Source: Bryopsis sp. KO-2023 (Eukaryota; Chlorophyta; Ulvophyceae; Bryopsidales; Bryopsidaceae). Taken from it: 64,000 nucleotides of DNA. The notes beneath the pieces were generated by a model. It did no database searches. It saw nothing but the letters and a program-made list of their open reading frames with translations, and was not told where the DNA came from. The first letter of the stretch is position 1, and the number at the start of each line of letters is the position of its first letter. The stretch covers positions 2,356,001-2,420,000 of the forward strand of contig BSYQ01000004.1 in the NCBI GenBank assembly GCA_030272585.1, read 5' to 3'. Shown here one piece after another: positions 44,113 through 56,218 of this stretch. Position numbers and translations under genes: made by a program.

Positions 44113-44265
44113 GGAGCTGATGCTGACGTTCGGAATGATAATGGGGAGAAACCTGTGGACGTGATTTGCAAATGCTATACGTTGATGTTCGTATACCGAT
44201 GTGAAAGAGAAGCAGCGTGTGGCAAAGGGGAGGGAGAACGTCTCAGAGCCATTCTGGAAGGTTGA
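44113..44265 (+). pseudogene. Ankyrin gene B, 3' end of the terminal exon after the CACTA insertion
   Basis: The sequence after the GCA duplication reads straight on from the interrupted codon at 14738: GADADVRNDNGEKPVDVICK, then a Cys-rich tail ending RLRAILEG and a TGA at 44263-44265. The same segment in genes A and D is uninterrupted. This piece is the proof that 14739-44109 is a single insertion. Confidence 0.93.
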
Positions 44266-45051
44266 TTTGTCAAAGTGTCCTGTCAAGAACGACCATTCAC
44301 ACAAACTGGGACAGCAGCCTTTTTTGTGATTTTGGGATCCACCACATTTTTTGGGATAGCTGTGGTGCAACTTCTACCTCCACAGTTAAGCAGAAATCGC
44401 AACACAGTTTTGATCGAGGTCACTTTATGTTTATGGATTTTTTTTTTTTTTCTCATTTGGAGTTGCTTGATGGACCACTATGATGTCTGTCGTGATTTAT
44501 ATATATTGGTATGTGATGAATTTTTCTGATTTGTATCAACAGTTTTGTTTTAAGGGGGGGAAGGGATAATTGTGAATGTTACGAAGGAATCAGCCCAGGC
44601 TGATGGAGGAGGGGTCTTGTCGTTTTTGATGTTCTGTATCTGTGGGTTCATTTTCAATGTCCTATTATTGTTTCAAATCAAAATGAGCATGTGGTATGTA
44701 TCAACGATTTAATGCAGTGGCAGATCTTGTTTCTTTGTGTTGAACATTCCCACAAGCCATATTGTATGAGCTTGATTGATATAGACGTTTGGTATGTACT
44801 GATTTCCTCACACATTGACGTTTCTATCTTCGATCACCTGTTTCTATTTGTGGGTTTCTTAAATCTGGACCTGAGATCATGGAGCAGCGTGTATGAATTG
44901 CCTGACGAAGCCTGTGCATGATGCTTTGCCAAGCTCTTCCAGGTTGTCCCTATCAATGGGGGGGAAGGTCTCCTTGACCTGGACGGGATTTGTTCATCGA
45001 TGCACGTTCGACTTTTTTTTTAATCAGTTTGGAACTTGGTTTTTGCATTGG
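44266..45051. other. 3' flank of gene B, up to remnant C
   Basis: The DNA after the stop resembles that after genes A and C (a phrase like tagctgtggtgcaact). Positions 44580-44690 carry a copy of the dispersed repeat that follows ankyrin genes. No gene is seen. Confidence 0.5.
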
Positions 45052-46033
45052 GCTGCAGAGCATGCCTCTGTAGGCATTGCCAAGATTTTTATCAAAGCAG
45101 GTAAAGATGGGGATTCTTCTCTGTTTTGGCATTGGTGATTCAACATAAATCGTTTTATAACCATCATCACACTTGGTATTGTGGCTTTTCAGGGGCAAAG
45201 ATGGATGCGAAAGATAATAATAATTGCACCCCTTTGATAGTGGCAGCAAGAGGGGCCCCAGTGAAGTTGGTGGAGCACATCTTGGACTCAGGTATTCTTG
45301 GCAGACCTTCTATTACTGAATGTGCAAGCTAAATAGCCCCCAGCTTCACTACAGTAGGAGTACACCAGAAATATGGACAATTCACAAAAAACCAGATACA
45401 GGATTGTGCAGTATGATTGGGATGTTTCCAAGATATCGGCAGCAGGAGATCATCATGATGACTCATTTGGTTTGGTCTTTTTTGAGAAATGATCTTGAAA
45501 GCATTCAAGTCCACCTTTTTTTCTGAACTCCTTCTGCTCCACTTCTGCTGGAGTGTACCCCGAGTTTGTCATATCAGTTGGTTGAAGTACCCCACCAGGA
45601 CTCTGAAGTCGTTAGAATTTTGCATGCGGGGCTGTTTGTAGGTGCAGACATCAATACCTAAGATGATTTTGGCCTGACAGCATTGATGATGGCTGTTGTT
45701 ACCGAATACCAAATAAACCAAGCAATGGTTCAACTCATTTTAGACAATGGAGCTGAAGTGAGCTTTCAAAATGATGATGGAAACACTGCACTGCATCGGG
45801 CAGCCTATTATGACCATAGTGGATCAATCGAAATTCTGATGAAGGCGGTAGCGGATGTGGACATTCTGAATGATGATGGGGACAGACCTGTGGACGTAGT
45901 TTGCAAATGCAAGCCATTTTATTGTGGTGTAGAAACATGTGGCAAAGGAGAGAAAGAGCGTCTGAAGCCATTATGCGAGGTTGATCTATCAAAGTGGCCC
46001 GTTGAAAACACTCATTCACTGGAGAGGACATAA
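45052..46033 (+). pseudogene. Ankyrin-repeat gene C, truncated remnant
   Basis: Exon pieces: 45052-45100 (second half of one repeat, LHWAAEHASVGIAK...), 45193-45291 (one full repeat) and 45642-46033 (terminal exon). The signal peptide and most repeats are missing. The terminal exon has a TAA where the others read CAA (GADINT-stop-DDFG). A 1-bp loss near the end moves the reading past the usual ILEG end. The Cys-rich tail with CKCKPFYCGVETCGKG is still clear. Confidence 0.82.
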
Positions 46034-46912
46034 TTTCCTGGAGAGTTGATAGTCGATCCATCTGCTGTTTTGGGGGTCTGCCACAATTTTTGGAATAGCT
46101 GTGGTGCAACTACTGCCTAACTTCTGGCTGGAATACTCATATGTTTTTTAATATTGTTATAGGGAGGTTCTTGATGTTTTTATGTAATGTCCCGACCAGT
46201 GCTCGTTGGGTCGTTGAATGGTACATTGCGATGAACGATATTTTGTTGGTTGATGCTTTTTTGTTTAGGCAGTTTTGTTGCTTCGGTACATATCTTGTTT
46301 TTAGGGGGGGGGACGATAACTATATTAAAAAAAGTTATGGAAGGATCAGTGCAGGCTGACGGAGAGGTTTGTCGTTTTGGGTGTCCTGACCTTTCTCACC
46401 CTGTGGGCTCATTTGCTCTCTGTTTCAATTTTGCCTTCAAGTCAGGCCTGTCTGGCTCGTCTCAATGATTCTTGCCGAAGGAGGTTTAAACCATATATAT
46501 ATGCATATGTATGAGTGTTCGCATACCCCGGCAAAAATGCACGCAGCCCACACTTCTCCTTTCTGCCGTTTCACAAAGAAACAATTTTCGATGTTTCCTG
46601 TCTCTCTCTGTAAACTTTTCAACCTAAGAGATGCAGCCACAGTAAGAAACCTGCCTGCGCAAAATGTGAACAAGTTTATCGCTGCCAAAAGTGAAGGGGA
46701 TGAATCTACACCAACAGTTTAAAACAGAGAAATACTGGATAGAGTTTTGGCGAGCCAACGACAGCCGTAGGTTGTCCTTTCCCCCCCAAAATTTTGATGA
46801 AATCAAAATGGCATGCCTATTACGTCTGTGCGTTTCTGGCGTTTCCGTGCTTTTTTACGAGTGAGAAAGCAAAGAGCACTTGACTTTTTCAAAAAAAACA
46901 ATATTGAGAACT
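46034..46912. other. Intergenic, 3' flank of remnant C
   Basis: It contains one copy of the dispersed repeat at about 46325-46490 (cagtgcaggctgacggagag). Nothing else is supported. Confidence 0.45.
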
Positions 46913-47107
46913 ATGTCGAACGGACTGATCAGAGTAGCTGTCGCGATTGGCCTCGGCGCTGGGGTGTGCCTCATGCGTCGAGTGTCTAAGGGGCAACTAA
47001 GGATCCCATCAAAAGTACGAGAAATACTCGATGTCAGCGTGGTGGACATCATCGGTTTCGTTAGGGAGAAGGTCGACTTCGACCTCGAATACGAGGAGGA
47101 CGCTTAA
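46913..47107 (+). CDS. Possible small membrane protein (64 aa), unknown
   Basis: The frame starts MSNGLIRVAVAIGLGAGVC, a likely membrane or signal segment, and ends in an acidic tail, DLEYEEDA. The base composition here is more GC-rich than around it. A GTAGGTGA donor-like site lies about 20 bases after the stop. I recognise no family, and it may be one exon of something larger or chance. Confidence 0.3.
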   Translation: MSNGLIRVAVAIGLGAGVCLMRRVSKGQLRIPSKVREILDVSVVDIIGFVREKVDFDLEYEEDA

Positions 47108-47590
47108 GAGAGCTGAGATCGCTTCAGGTAGGTGACGTTTTTGACGTCAACGTCGGGTGGGATGACAGGAGCACGATATGTGCTCGCGATCAACATTGAT
47201 GATTCGATTTTCACCTTGGTTGTCACTCAGATCGTTGAACGACAACTTCACCAGAGAACCTCAACCAAGACTACGAAGCCTGTTACTCCTACGGATTGTT
47301 AGGCACGTCGACGGGGGACAAGAACTCTTGCTAACACCACGAGCGACGTACCCATGGTACTACCCAAACCCATCATCAGCCAGCTCTTCCTTTCATGCTG
47401 CGACTCGATCTCCTCCAGCTCCTCCATCGGATCGCTAACTCCAGTTATACGTTTTCTATCGTAGGATCGCAACTCGTCAACTGTGCACGCAAATACAAAC
47501 CGCACAAAAAGGAAAAGAAAAGAAACGGACCGAGTGTGGAGACTGCGAAAAGGAAAACGTGGGACAGGAGTTTTCAGAAAAGAAGAAACA
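47108..47590. other. GC-rich stretch, no firm gene
   Basis: A minus-strand frame ending at 47299 contains a hydrophobic segment (SWLMMGLGSTMGTSLVVLA), and plus-strand frames overlap it. Neither has a known domain. I cannot choose between them. Confidence 0.3.
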
Positions 47591-48200
47591 AGCAGAAGAG
47601 TGTTGGATCAGGGGAAAGAATATTATATTTGACAGAAAAGGAAGAAGAGTGTTGGATTAGTGGGAAAAGAATATTGAATAACCAGGAGTTTGGATAAGTG
47701 GGAAAAGATTATTAGATGGAAAAAGGAAACAGAGTGTTGGATCAGTGGAAAAGATTATTACATTCAATAGAAAAAGGAAACAGAGCTATGGATCAGTGGA
47801 AAAGAATATTGCACTGAACAAAATCAGGCAAAAGAGTGTGGGGTAAGTGGAAAGGGATACTGAACTCAACAGAGAAACAAAAAAGGAAGAAAGTTTTAGA
47901 TCAGCGGGGAAAAGAATCCTGATCGCAATAGAAAAAAGGAAACAGAAGGTTGGGTCAGCGAGAAAATACTATTGATTAATACAGCAAAAGAAAGAGTGTT
48001 GGGTTAGCGTGAAGAATATTGAACTCAACAAAGCAAATAAAAAGGAAAAGAGTTTTAGATCAGTGGGGAAAAGAATACTGATTGCACTAGAAAAAAGGAA
48101 ATAGAAGGTTGGGTCGGTGAGAAAAACTGTTGATGTATACAACGAAAGAAAGAGTGTTGGAACACATAGACGCAGGCCAAAAGTGTTTCAATTTCAGAGA
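47590..48200. repeat. Degenerate tandem array
   Basis: The phrase agagtgttggatcagtgg with aaaagaatattg recurs with variation about nine times, at intervals of roughly 50-65 bp. It is purine-rich and non-coding in all frames beyond short runs. It may be the internal part of an unrecognised retroelement. Confidence 0.55.
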
Positions 48201-50267
48201 AAAGAAGAAAGTGGTGGCAAAGTTTTAGCACAGTCAAGCAAACACTTCTGAGATCATTTCGAGGCAGTAACCAGACAGTTGAGTAAAAGGATTATGACAA
48301 AACCAGAACATAGTTGCTGGCCTTGAAAGAAAAGCACAGAAGGACTATCTTTCACATCACACAGGAATAGGAGGTAAAAACAATTAGAAAAAAAAAGGGA
48401 AAAGACCAGAGTAGAGGGAAATTACATTACAATGGATGGGGATATTTTAATGGAAGAGGAACAAAATGTCTCCCAAAGGTAAGGAGAAACGATGTTCTTT
48501 TTGTGGGTTTCAAATTTTGCCTCAACGTTATGTTTCCAACAACGCACAGGAACAAAACGTGCCTAGGGCGAAAAAAATTGAACCCCAGGCACGCCAGTTC
48601 TCAAGGCAATATAAAAAAACAGTGCAAATGGGCCCACAGATTCCGAGCCAGGGAATGTTGAGGTCAGGACACCAAAAACGACAAGCCTTTCCATCAGCCT
48701 GCACTGATTCCTCCATAATTTACATACAGTTAGAATTCCCCCTCAAAACAAAGTATACAGGGAATACCCCCCAATGAAAAAAAACAAAACGTACGGACAA
48801 TCCTGGACGGCTGGATTGTTGTCAGGGAATGACAATTTTTGTTAAGGGGGGGATTCGAACCTCCGCCGAATTCTAGGTCTCGACGATCCACTCTAAGGAC
48901 CCGGTCAGAATTCAGTTCCAGTCTGCCTCCACGATGCAATTGAAAACTCACTTCATATATACTGCTGAGCTTGTTGCATGACTTCGCATCTTTTGGGGTG
49001 CAAACTCGGCAAGCCTGTTTTACGGGCCGCTGCGGTATCAAATGTTCGTTTGGAACATGCTTTTCCAGCTGGATGCTCGCTTAATAGCTCAGCTCGAAAA
49101 AAAGTGCTTGGAGAAAGCCAACCCAACGGAGGCCACTGTTGGAGGTGGTGAACGTCAGGTAAGAACCTCGCCAAGAATCGAAGTGAAGTGAGGCCAGACA
49201 AAGGCGGACCTCGGTGGGTGACAATCCGCCCATCGGCACCCGTCAGCTTGGTGCAGCCAATCGACATCACCACACCACCAAGGTATTTTTCGCTCCCCTT
49301 GGCTCAATATTGAGTGCTAGGCTAGCACTGCTAGCCAATTGTTGGCTTTAATATCCGAAAAGCTCTCAAAATGTTGTCCATGGCCAGGTTCCTTGATGGT
49401 TGCTGTGGCAGATCGGAAGAAGAGCGAAAGACTGCTCGTGGATCCAAATCTCTCTGGCCGCATGTATAGTTGATTGCATCCCTCTCAGGTCTCGTTTGGC
49501 CAGTAAACTGTGCGAATAAATTTTCAGCTTGGGAGAGCAGGAGCTGTACGATGGGGGGAGGAAACATAACCATTACCCATTACAAAAGGGGAACCCGGTT
49601 ACAAGGGAGATTTGGAACAGTGGAGACCATACAGCATATATATCAAAGAAACAAAGTAAAAACTTGTATTAGTTTTGTTTCAAAGGCAGCTTGATATCCC
49701 AAAACCCGACAGGATGAGAACTACGATACATTTGGCAAAGAATTATGGACACAAACCGGATGATACGCTTGCTTTCTCTCACGACAAGATCTAAAAAAAT
49801 GCAAAAGAGCTCATTCTGAGATCCCTGGTTGAACATATTGGAATGATGAGGTCAGGACACCAAAAATGGCAACCCCTCCATCAAACAAACAAATCCCACC
49901 ATAATTTTACATCAAATACCGTGTTTCCCCCAAACCAAGATATGAATGGGGGCAACACCACTATTGATACAAGTAAGTGCTACCAACAAAATGTTGCTCA
50001 TAACAATATACCAATCAACGACCCAATGATCAATGGTCGTGACATAAAAACATCAAAGACCTTCAACTGGAGGTCTTTCAACTGGAAATGAAGAAACATA
50101 TATATTCGAAAAATCCAGTCAATAGCTAGATAAGTACATATTGCACCACAGATATCCCCCAAATTGTGGTGGGCCCAGAAAAAGCAAACCTTATCGATTC
50201 TGCACACCCCAGAAGACGATGCTGTCTCCAGTTTTTGTGAACAAGGGTTTTTTGACACTTTGACACA
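48201..50267. other. Intergenic region between remnant C and gene D
   Basis: It carries inverted copies of the dispersed ankyrin-flank repeat at about 48480-48735 and 49835-49935. A tRNA-like B box in reverse (GGATTCGAACC, 48851-48861) has an A-box-like partner at 48888-48900, perhaps a tRNA-derived SINE. No protein gene is supported. Confidence 0.4.
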
Positions 50268-53200
50268 TCAACCTCCCAGAATGGCTTTGAGACGCTTCTT
50301 CTCTCCTTTACCACATGATTTTTCCCAACATAAAAATGGCTTGCATTTGCAAATCGCGTCCACAGGTCTGTCCCCATCATCATTCAGGATTTCAACATCA
50401 GCTCCCGCCTTCATCAGAAGTTCGATTGATTCACCACGGCCAAAAATGGCTGCCCAATGCAGTGCAGTGTCTCCATTATCATTCTGAATGTCAACATCAG
50501 CTCCTGCCTTCATGAGAGGTTCAACAGATTCACCATTGCCATAACGGGATGCCAAATGCAGTGCAGTGTTTCCATCATCATCGTGCACGTTCACTTCAGC
50601 TCCGTTGTCCAAAAGGAGTTCAACCAGTTTTTGTTCTACTTCCCCTCTTTGAATAACATACATCAATGCTGTTTTGCCATAACGATCTTGGGCATTGATA
50701 TCTGCACCTGCACACACCCCAAAAAAATTATGTACAAACATATTAAGACTCCAGAGTCCAACTGGCACACAGAATTTCTTTTGTATCACACGACTGACAC
50801 TCCAGCAGAACTGGAGCAAAAGAAATTCAGAAAAGTGGATAAAAATTCAGCAGCAGTCGATTCCACGTAATATCCAACGTAAAAATGCAAATTGTGCTGC
50901 ACAGAATGAAACCACATTGTACTTTCCTCCCCTGGCAGCCTATGCATCCATTTTTACCCCCTCAGACACCGAATCAGAAAAAGGAAATGCCCTGTCTTGT
51001 TTGCCACAATCTTGAATATGGATTTCCTAATTGTACTATCACTGTAGTGAAACCGGGAGTTACTAATTTGCACATTTAGCAGTAGGTTTGCCAAGAACAC
51101 CTGATTCCAGCAGATTCTCCGCGAAATCCAATTCATAGTGCTTTGCTGCCACTATCAAAGGCGTATCATCATCATTATCTTTTGCATCCACCTTTACCCC
51201 TGATAAGCCACAATACCAAGTGTGAGATGGTTGTAAAACAATTTATGTTGAAACACCAATGCCAAAACAGAGAAGAATCCCCATCTTTACCTGCTTTGAT
51301 AAAAATCTTGGCAACATCCACGTGATCACCTGTTGCAGCAAGATGCAATAGGGTTTCATTTTCAGCACTCTTTGCGTCAACGTTGGCCCCTGCAAGACAG
51401 CAATGTGATTCTTGTGGACACATGCATGCTTCCAGATCAAATCAATCAATTGACAGGAGATGAAAAGCCCAAGCTGCTACAGCCATCAACGCACCCAGGA
51501 AAACAATACAATCAGCAATTGCCATCACAACACATGACAGTTCAGTCGTTCACTGTGAACAAATTCTCACCCCACCATCTGGAAGCCTCAAACCCTAATT
51601 CCATATGATGAACTGTTAACTTGTGCGCATAGGCGAAACCAGGGAGGGGCCTGGGGGGGCCTGGCCCCCCTAAGAAAGCTAGCAAGAAAAAAAATAAAAA
51701 ATCCTATTCAGCAGATTTTCTACTGCACCGTTCAAAAACAAAAGTGGCCCCCCCCAAAAAAACTTCGGCCCCCCCTCCCCCGAAATCCTGGTTGCGCCTA
51801 TGCTTGTGCGTGCAGAAATTGGTCAGAAACCCCCACATTTTTTAGTGTATGGAACAACCCAGAGAGCACCTGACTTTAAGAGCTCCTCAACCACCTCAAC
51901 GTTTCCCTCACTTGCTGCCCACATCAAAGGGGTGTATTCCGAGGCATCTTTCACATCCACACTTGCCCCTACAGTAACAAAGCAGTTAAAAAAATAGCTT
52001 TAGTTTATTTTTTGGGGGTTCTGAAGGAATCCACAGGCACTGTGAGTGAGTGAAAGCACCATGGCAACAAAACATCTGCGAGAGACAAGGTGTCACCACC
52101 TGGATGGGGTGACTAATTATTTTAGTTATTCTATGACTTACACCCAACGTAGAAATACAACACAGGCAGGGCCCCCCTGTAAAACACCACCTGCTTTGAT
52201 CAAAATGTCGACCACCTCTACAGAGTCATATTCTGCAGCCCGATGTAAAGCAGTGCGGTTACCACGATTTTGTGCATGAACGTTGGCTCCTGAAGAAATT
52301 TATGAATAGCACATGTTGCAACCCTCAGCGCCCATAAACGTAACCAGGACTTTGAAATTATTTATATATTTACTATTCTTTTTTGGGGGTTGGGGGGAGG
52401 GATTGGCCCAATTCCACAGTTGAATAAGATTACCAAATAGCCATGAGCATAGTTTGATAAATTGAAACGCTCGATGCTCTGCAGTCAAATGGAAATTGCA
52501 AAAATTGCCTTTTTTATTTCCATGTTGCCATTTTAATATAAAAATGAATAAAATTATCCTGTGCCAGTCATGGAAATCAACAAGACCTGACAGTGGTCCC
52601 CCTCAGAGAGGAGGTGGTGGTCAATCATATTTTTAATTCTACCAGAAGCAATCTCTCCGTTGGTAAATAAATAAATGTCAAGTAAATTATCAACACCCCC
52701 TCTCTCCAACATTCAAAACAATAGTGCTCCTTCACAAAAGAATCAGACGTGGTTATTTATATAGCCAACTGCATTAGATTTCAATGGTGGTCAGAAACCC
52801 CTCTAGAAAGTACCTGATTCCAGGAGAAACTCAACCAACTCCAGTCCTTTACTTGCCGCATTTATCAATGGGGTATCTCCATCCTCATCTTTGAAATCCA
52901 CATCTGCTCCTGAAAGAACAATGATCAACCCTTCGAGATGTATTCAGTTTGTGGTGCAAATCATTTCACACAGACAAGCAATAGAAAGGCCTTCTGTTTT
53001 GTATGCACTACCTTCTTCGACCAGAATCTTAGCAACATCCAAGCGATTATATATTGCAGCAAGATGCAATGCAGTTTCATTTTCATCGCTCTTTGCGTCA
53101 ACATTGGCCCCTGCAAAACAGCAGAGTTATTCTTGTCGACACGTGCATGCTTGCATCCCAAATCAATCATGATTGATTTGATTGATTCGACAATTGATCA

Positions 53201-56200
53201 GTTGACAATAACTTTCATATATGTTGTCACCAATATACTTGGGAAAACGAGATACAATTGTGATCACAGGCACCACAGACAACACATGACAGTTCAATTG
53301 TTCACTGTGTAAACATTATCACCCCACCATCTGAAAGCCTCAAACCCTAATTCCGTATGATGAACTCTTAACTTGTGTGTGCAGAAATTGGTCAGACACC
53401 CCCACATTTTTTAGTGTATGGAACAAACCCAGAGAGCACCTGACCCCAAGAGCTCCTCAACCACCTCAACTTTTCCCTCTCTTGCTGCCCACATCAAAGG
53501 GGTGTATCCCAAGCCATCTTTCACATCCACACTTGCCCCTACAGTCAAAAATCAGTTAAAAAATAGCTTTGGTTTACTTTGTTGGGGCTCTGAAGGAATC
53601 CACAGGAGCTGTGTGATGAAGCATCATGGCAACACAACATCTGCGAGAGACATGGTGCCGCCATCTGTATGGCGTGACTAATTGTTTTAGTTATTCTATG
53701 ACTTACACCCAACATAGAAAGACAACACAGGCAGGCCCCCTGTAAAACACTAAATGCTTTGATCAAAATGTCGACCACCTCTACAGAGGCATGCTCTGCA
53801 GCCCAATGCAAAGCAGTGCTGTTAGCATTACTTTGTGCATTCACATCGGCTCCTGAAGAAATTTATGAATAGCACATGTTGCAACCCTCAGCGTCCATAA
53901 ACGTCACCAGGACTTTGAATTTATTTATTTATTTACTATTCTTTTTGGGGGGTTAGGGGGGGGGGATTGGCCCCATTCCACAGTTGAATAAGATTACCAA
54001 AGTTACATGAGCATAGTTCGATAAATTGAAACGCTCGATGCTCTGCAGTCACATGGAATATTCAGGGATTACCATTTGTAAAGTTTCCACATTTTTCATT
54101 TCAATGTCGAAGTGAATGAAATTATTCTATGCCAATCATGGAAACCAACGAGACCTGAGTATGACAGTGGTCCCCCTCAGAGAGGAGGTGGTGGTCAATC
54201 ATATTTTTAATTCTACCAGAAGCAATCTCTCCGTTGGCAAATAAATGTTAAGTAAATTATCAACACCCCCTCTCTCCAACATCCAAAAGCATTACTTCAC
54301 GCACAAACAATCAGACGTGATTATGTATATAGCCAGCTGCATTAGATTCCAAAGGTGGTCAGAAACCCCTGTACTAAATACCTGATTCCAGGAGAAACTC
54401 AACCAACTCCAGTCGTCCTAAATATGCTGCATCTTTCAAGGGAGTGCTTTCATACTGCTCTTTGAAATCCACATCTGCCCCTAAAATAACAATGAAACCC
54501 CTGGAATAACGAATGATCAACACCTCGATGTATTCAGTTTATGGTGCAAATTATTTCACACAGGCAAGCAATAGAAAGGTCAGATATGCTGCATGGATTA
54601 CCTTCTTCGACCAAAATCTTAGCAACATCCAAGTGGCCATATTCAACAGCAAAAAATAATGGACTTTGGCCATCGTCATTTTGTGCATCAGTATTTGCCC
54701 CTGCAGGAAATCCTCAAGCAATTGTTAAGGAAAATAGTTTGCACTCACTGTATACATGTAATGTTTTATAAAATTGTACGTTTTCACACATGAAAACTCA
54801 CAGCATGCGACAGGACATAATATCCCTATATATAGTGTATTGCTATGTATTGATCACAGTGCATTTCTCCACCAGGAAAAATTTATTTGAGCAGCCATTT
54901 TCTCTTGAGCATGAATTTGAAATGAAGGGTGGTAGGGGGGGCTGTGTGAAGGGCATTGATATTGAGGCCTTGGAACGTCTTTGATGATTGAAAGTGTCAC
55001 CTGCTGCAATAAGAATTTCAACAATGTCCGAAGCATTATTATCCACAAAAGAAGCAATATGAAGTAGGCTATCCCCCTCCTCCGATGATGTTCCATTCAC
55101 ATCAGCACCCTTGGAGAGAAGCTCCTGAAAAAAAAATTGAAACAGATACTTATTTAGAAAAGACATTTCGTTTTTAGACTTCCAGGAAACATTTGCAGTT
55201 GATCATAGGAGTACCTCGACTTTTTCAGAGTCTCCCTCAAGAGTCGCATTGAAAAGTGCTTCATTCAGTCTGCTGCAGTTTCGACATTCTGCCTGTCAAT
55301 TAAAAACAAAAGGAAAAAAAACAGGGCTGAGAACGGACAACAAGCAGTCAAAACAAATTTCTTTGGTTGTAAAATACAAGGCTATGCGGCAGTGAGAGTA
55401 TGAGGTTCTGAAAAGAAGCATTCAACTGATCCTTAATTTTTGCTTTCCAGCCCTTGCTGCCATGGTACCCCTGATGGTTGCATCCCTTTGGGTGGAACGA
55501 TGGTGCAAAGAATCAAATTTTCATAATTTGACCACTTTCCCGCTGTCAAATGAATACATTATATGCATGCATGAATGTACACCAGAGGCTATCAGCCAAC
55601 TAGGTAATTTTTTTTGCCTTGCCAATGGAAAAACGGGTTTGATCGAATCTTTGATCTCCTACAACCAATCGAAGTTTGTGCAAGACCAGAACACCCACAT
55701 CAAGCCTGCGTTCCTCCTCCTCCTGGAGTAGCTTCCGAGTGGAACGATTGACACTTGCCCACCCCTCAGCATGCACCGATTCCGTTTCGCTCTGTAACAA
55801 GACATCAGCTCATCACCTGATCGAAAACCGGGACTGTACGAACTCAAATCCGAATGGATATGATCACACCTGACGACCGTCGCCGCCAGCCGCCGCCGCG
55901 CCTACAGAATCAATGCGAAGTCAAAATTTTTGTGAAACAGCCACCTCCCCCATCTAACAACACGGTTGAAAAGCACCAACTTTGGGTTGAACATTAACCC
56001 TTAACACAAAAACATCACACCAACCATGCGCCCCACAGCTCAAACGCCTGTCCACTGGACCATGCAGATGAACGCGGCGTCAATACCGCACAATGACTGC
56101 CGTCATATGAACATATTGGGCAGACCCCAGAGTGGATCGACCCACCTATGGGTGCAGCATACGAAAGCGTCGCCCCAAAGCAGCAGCACAGGGTCCATAC

Positions 56201-56218
56201 GATCAAGATGGAGCGCAT
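50268..56218 (-). CDS. Ankyrin-repeat protein with signal peptide, gene D
   Basis: Exons in order: 56218-56146, 55901-55870, 55791-55699, 55292-55215, 55124-55001, 54700-54602, 54480-54382, 53852-53754, 53538-53440, 53110-53012, 52909-52814, 52289-52191, 51968-51870, 51389-51291, 51199-51101, 50707-50268. All phases agree and total 609 codons. The start MRSILIVWTLCCCFGATLSY is signal-peptide-like. Single-repeat ankyrin exons follow, then a terminal exon with four repeats and the tail CKCKPFLCWEKSCGKG. One lesion: the donor after 53754 is gone (TTTAGT where the duplicate has GTGGTG). Skipping that 99-nt exon would keep the frame, so the gene may still work. A hAT MITE sits in the intron between 51870 and 51389. 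Confidence 0.78.
51628..51802. mobile_element. 175-bp hAT MITE related to the 2.8-kb hAT element
   Basis: The ends CATAGGCGAAACCAGG and CCTGGTTGCGCCTATG match the larger hAT (one mismatch), as do the C/G-run subterminal stretches. The duplication CTTGTGCG flanks it at 51620-51627 and 51803-51810. The duplicated intron near 53368 has the same DNA without the insert, giving a natural empty site. Confidence 0.93.
51870..54700 (-). repeat. Tandem duplication of a four-exon ankyrin module in gene D
   Basis: Exons 54700, 54480, 53852 and 53538 (start coordinates) pair with exons 53110, 52909, 52289 and 51968, offset by 1563-1590 bp throughout. Introns match too, including a poly-G tract and the phrase gtccccctcagagaggaggtggtgg. 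The two units differ enough to be older than the LTR element. Confidence 0.85.

Noticed and set aside
46465-46722. An 85-codon frame after remnant C
   Set aside because: There is no domain, no paralogue elsewhere in the window and no splice context.
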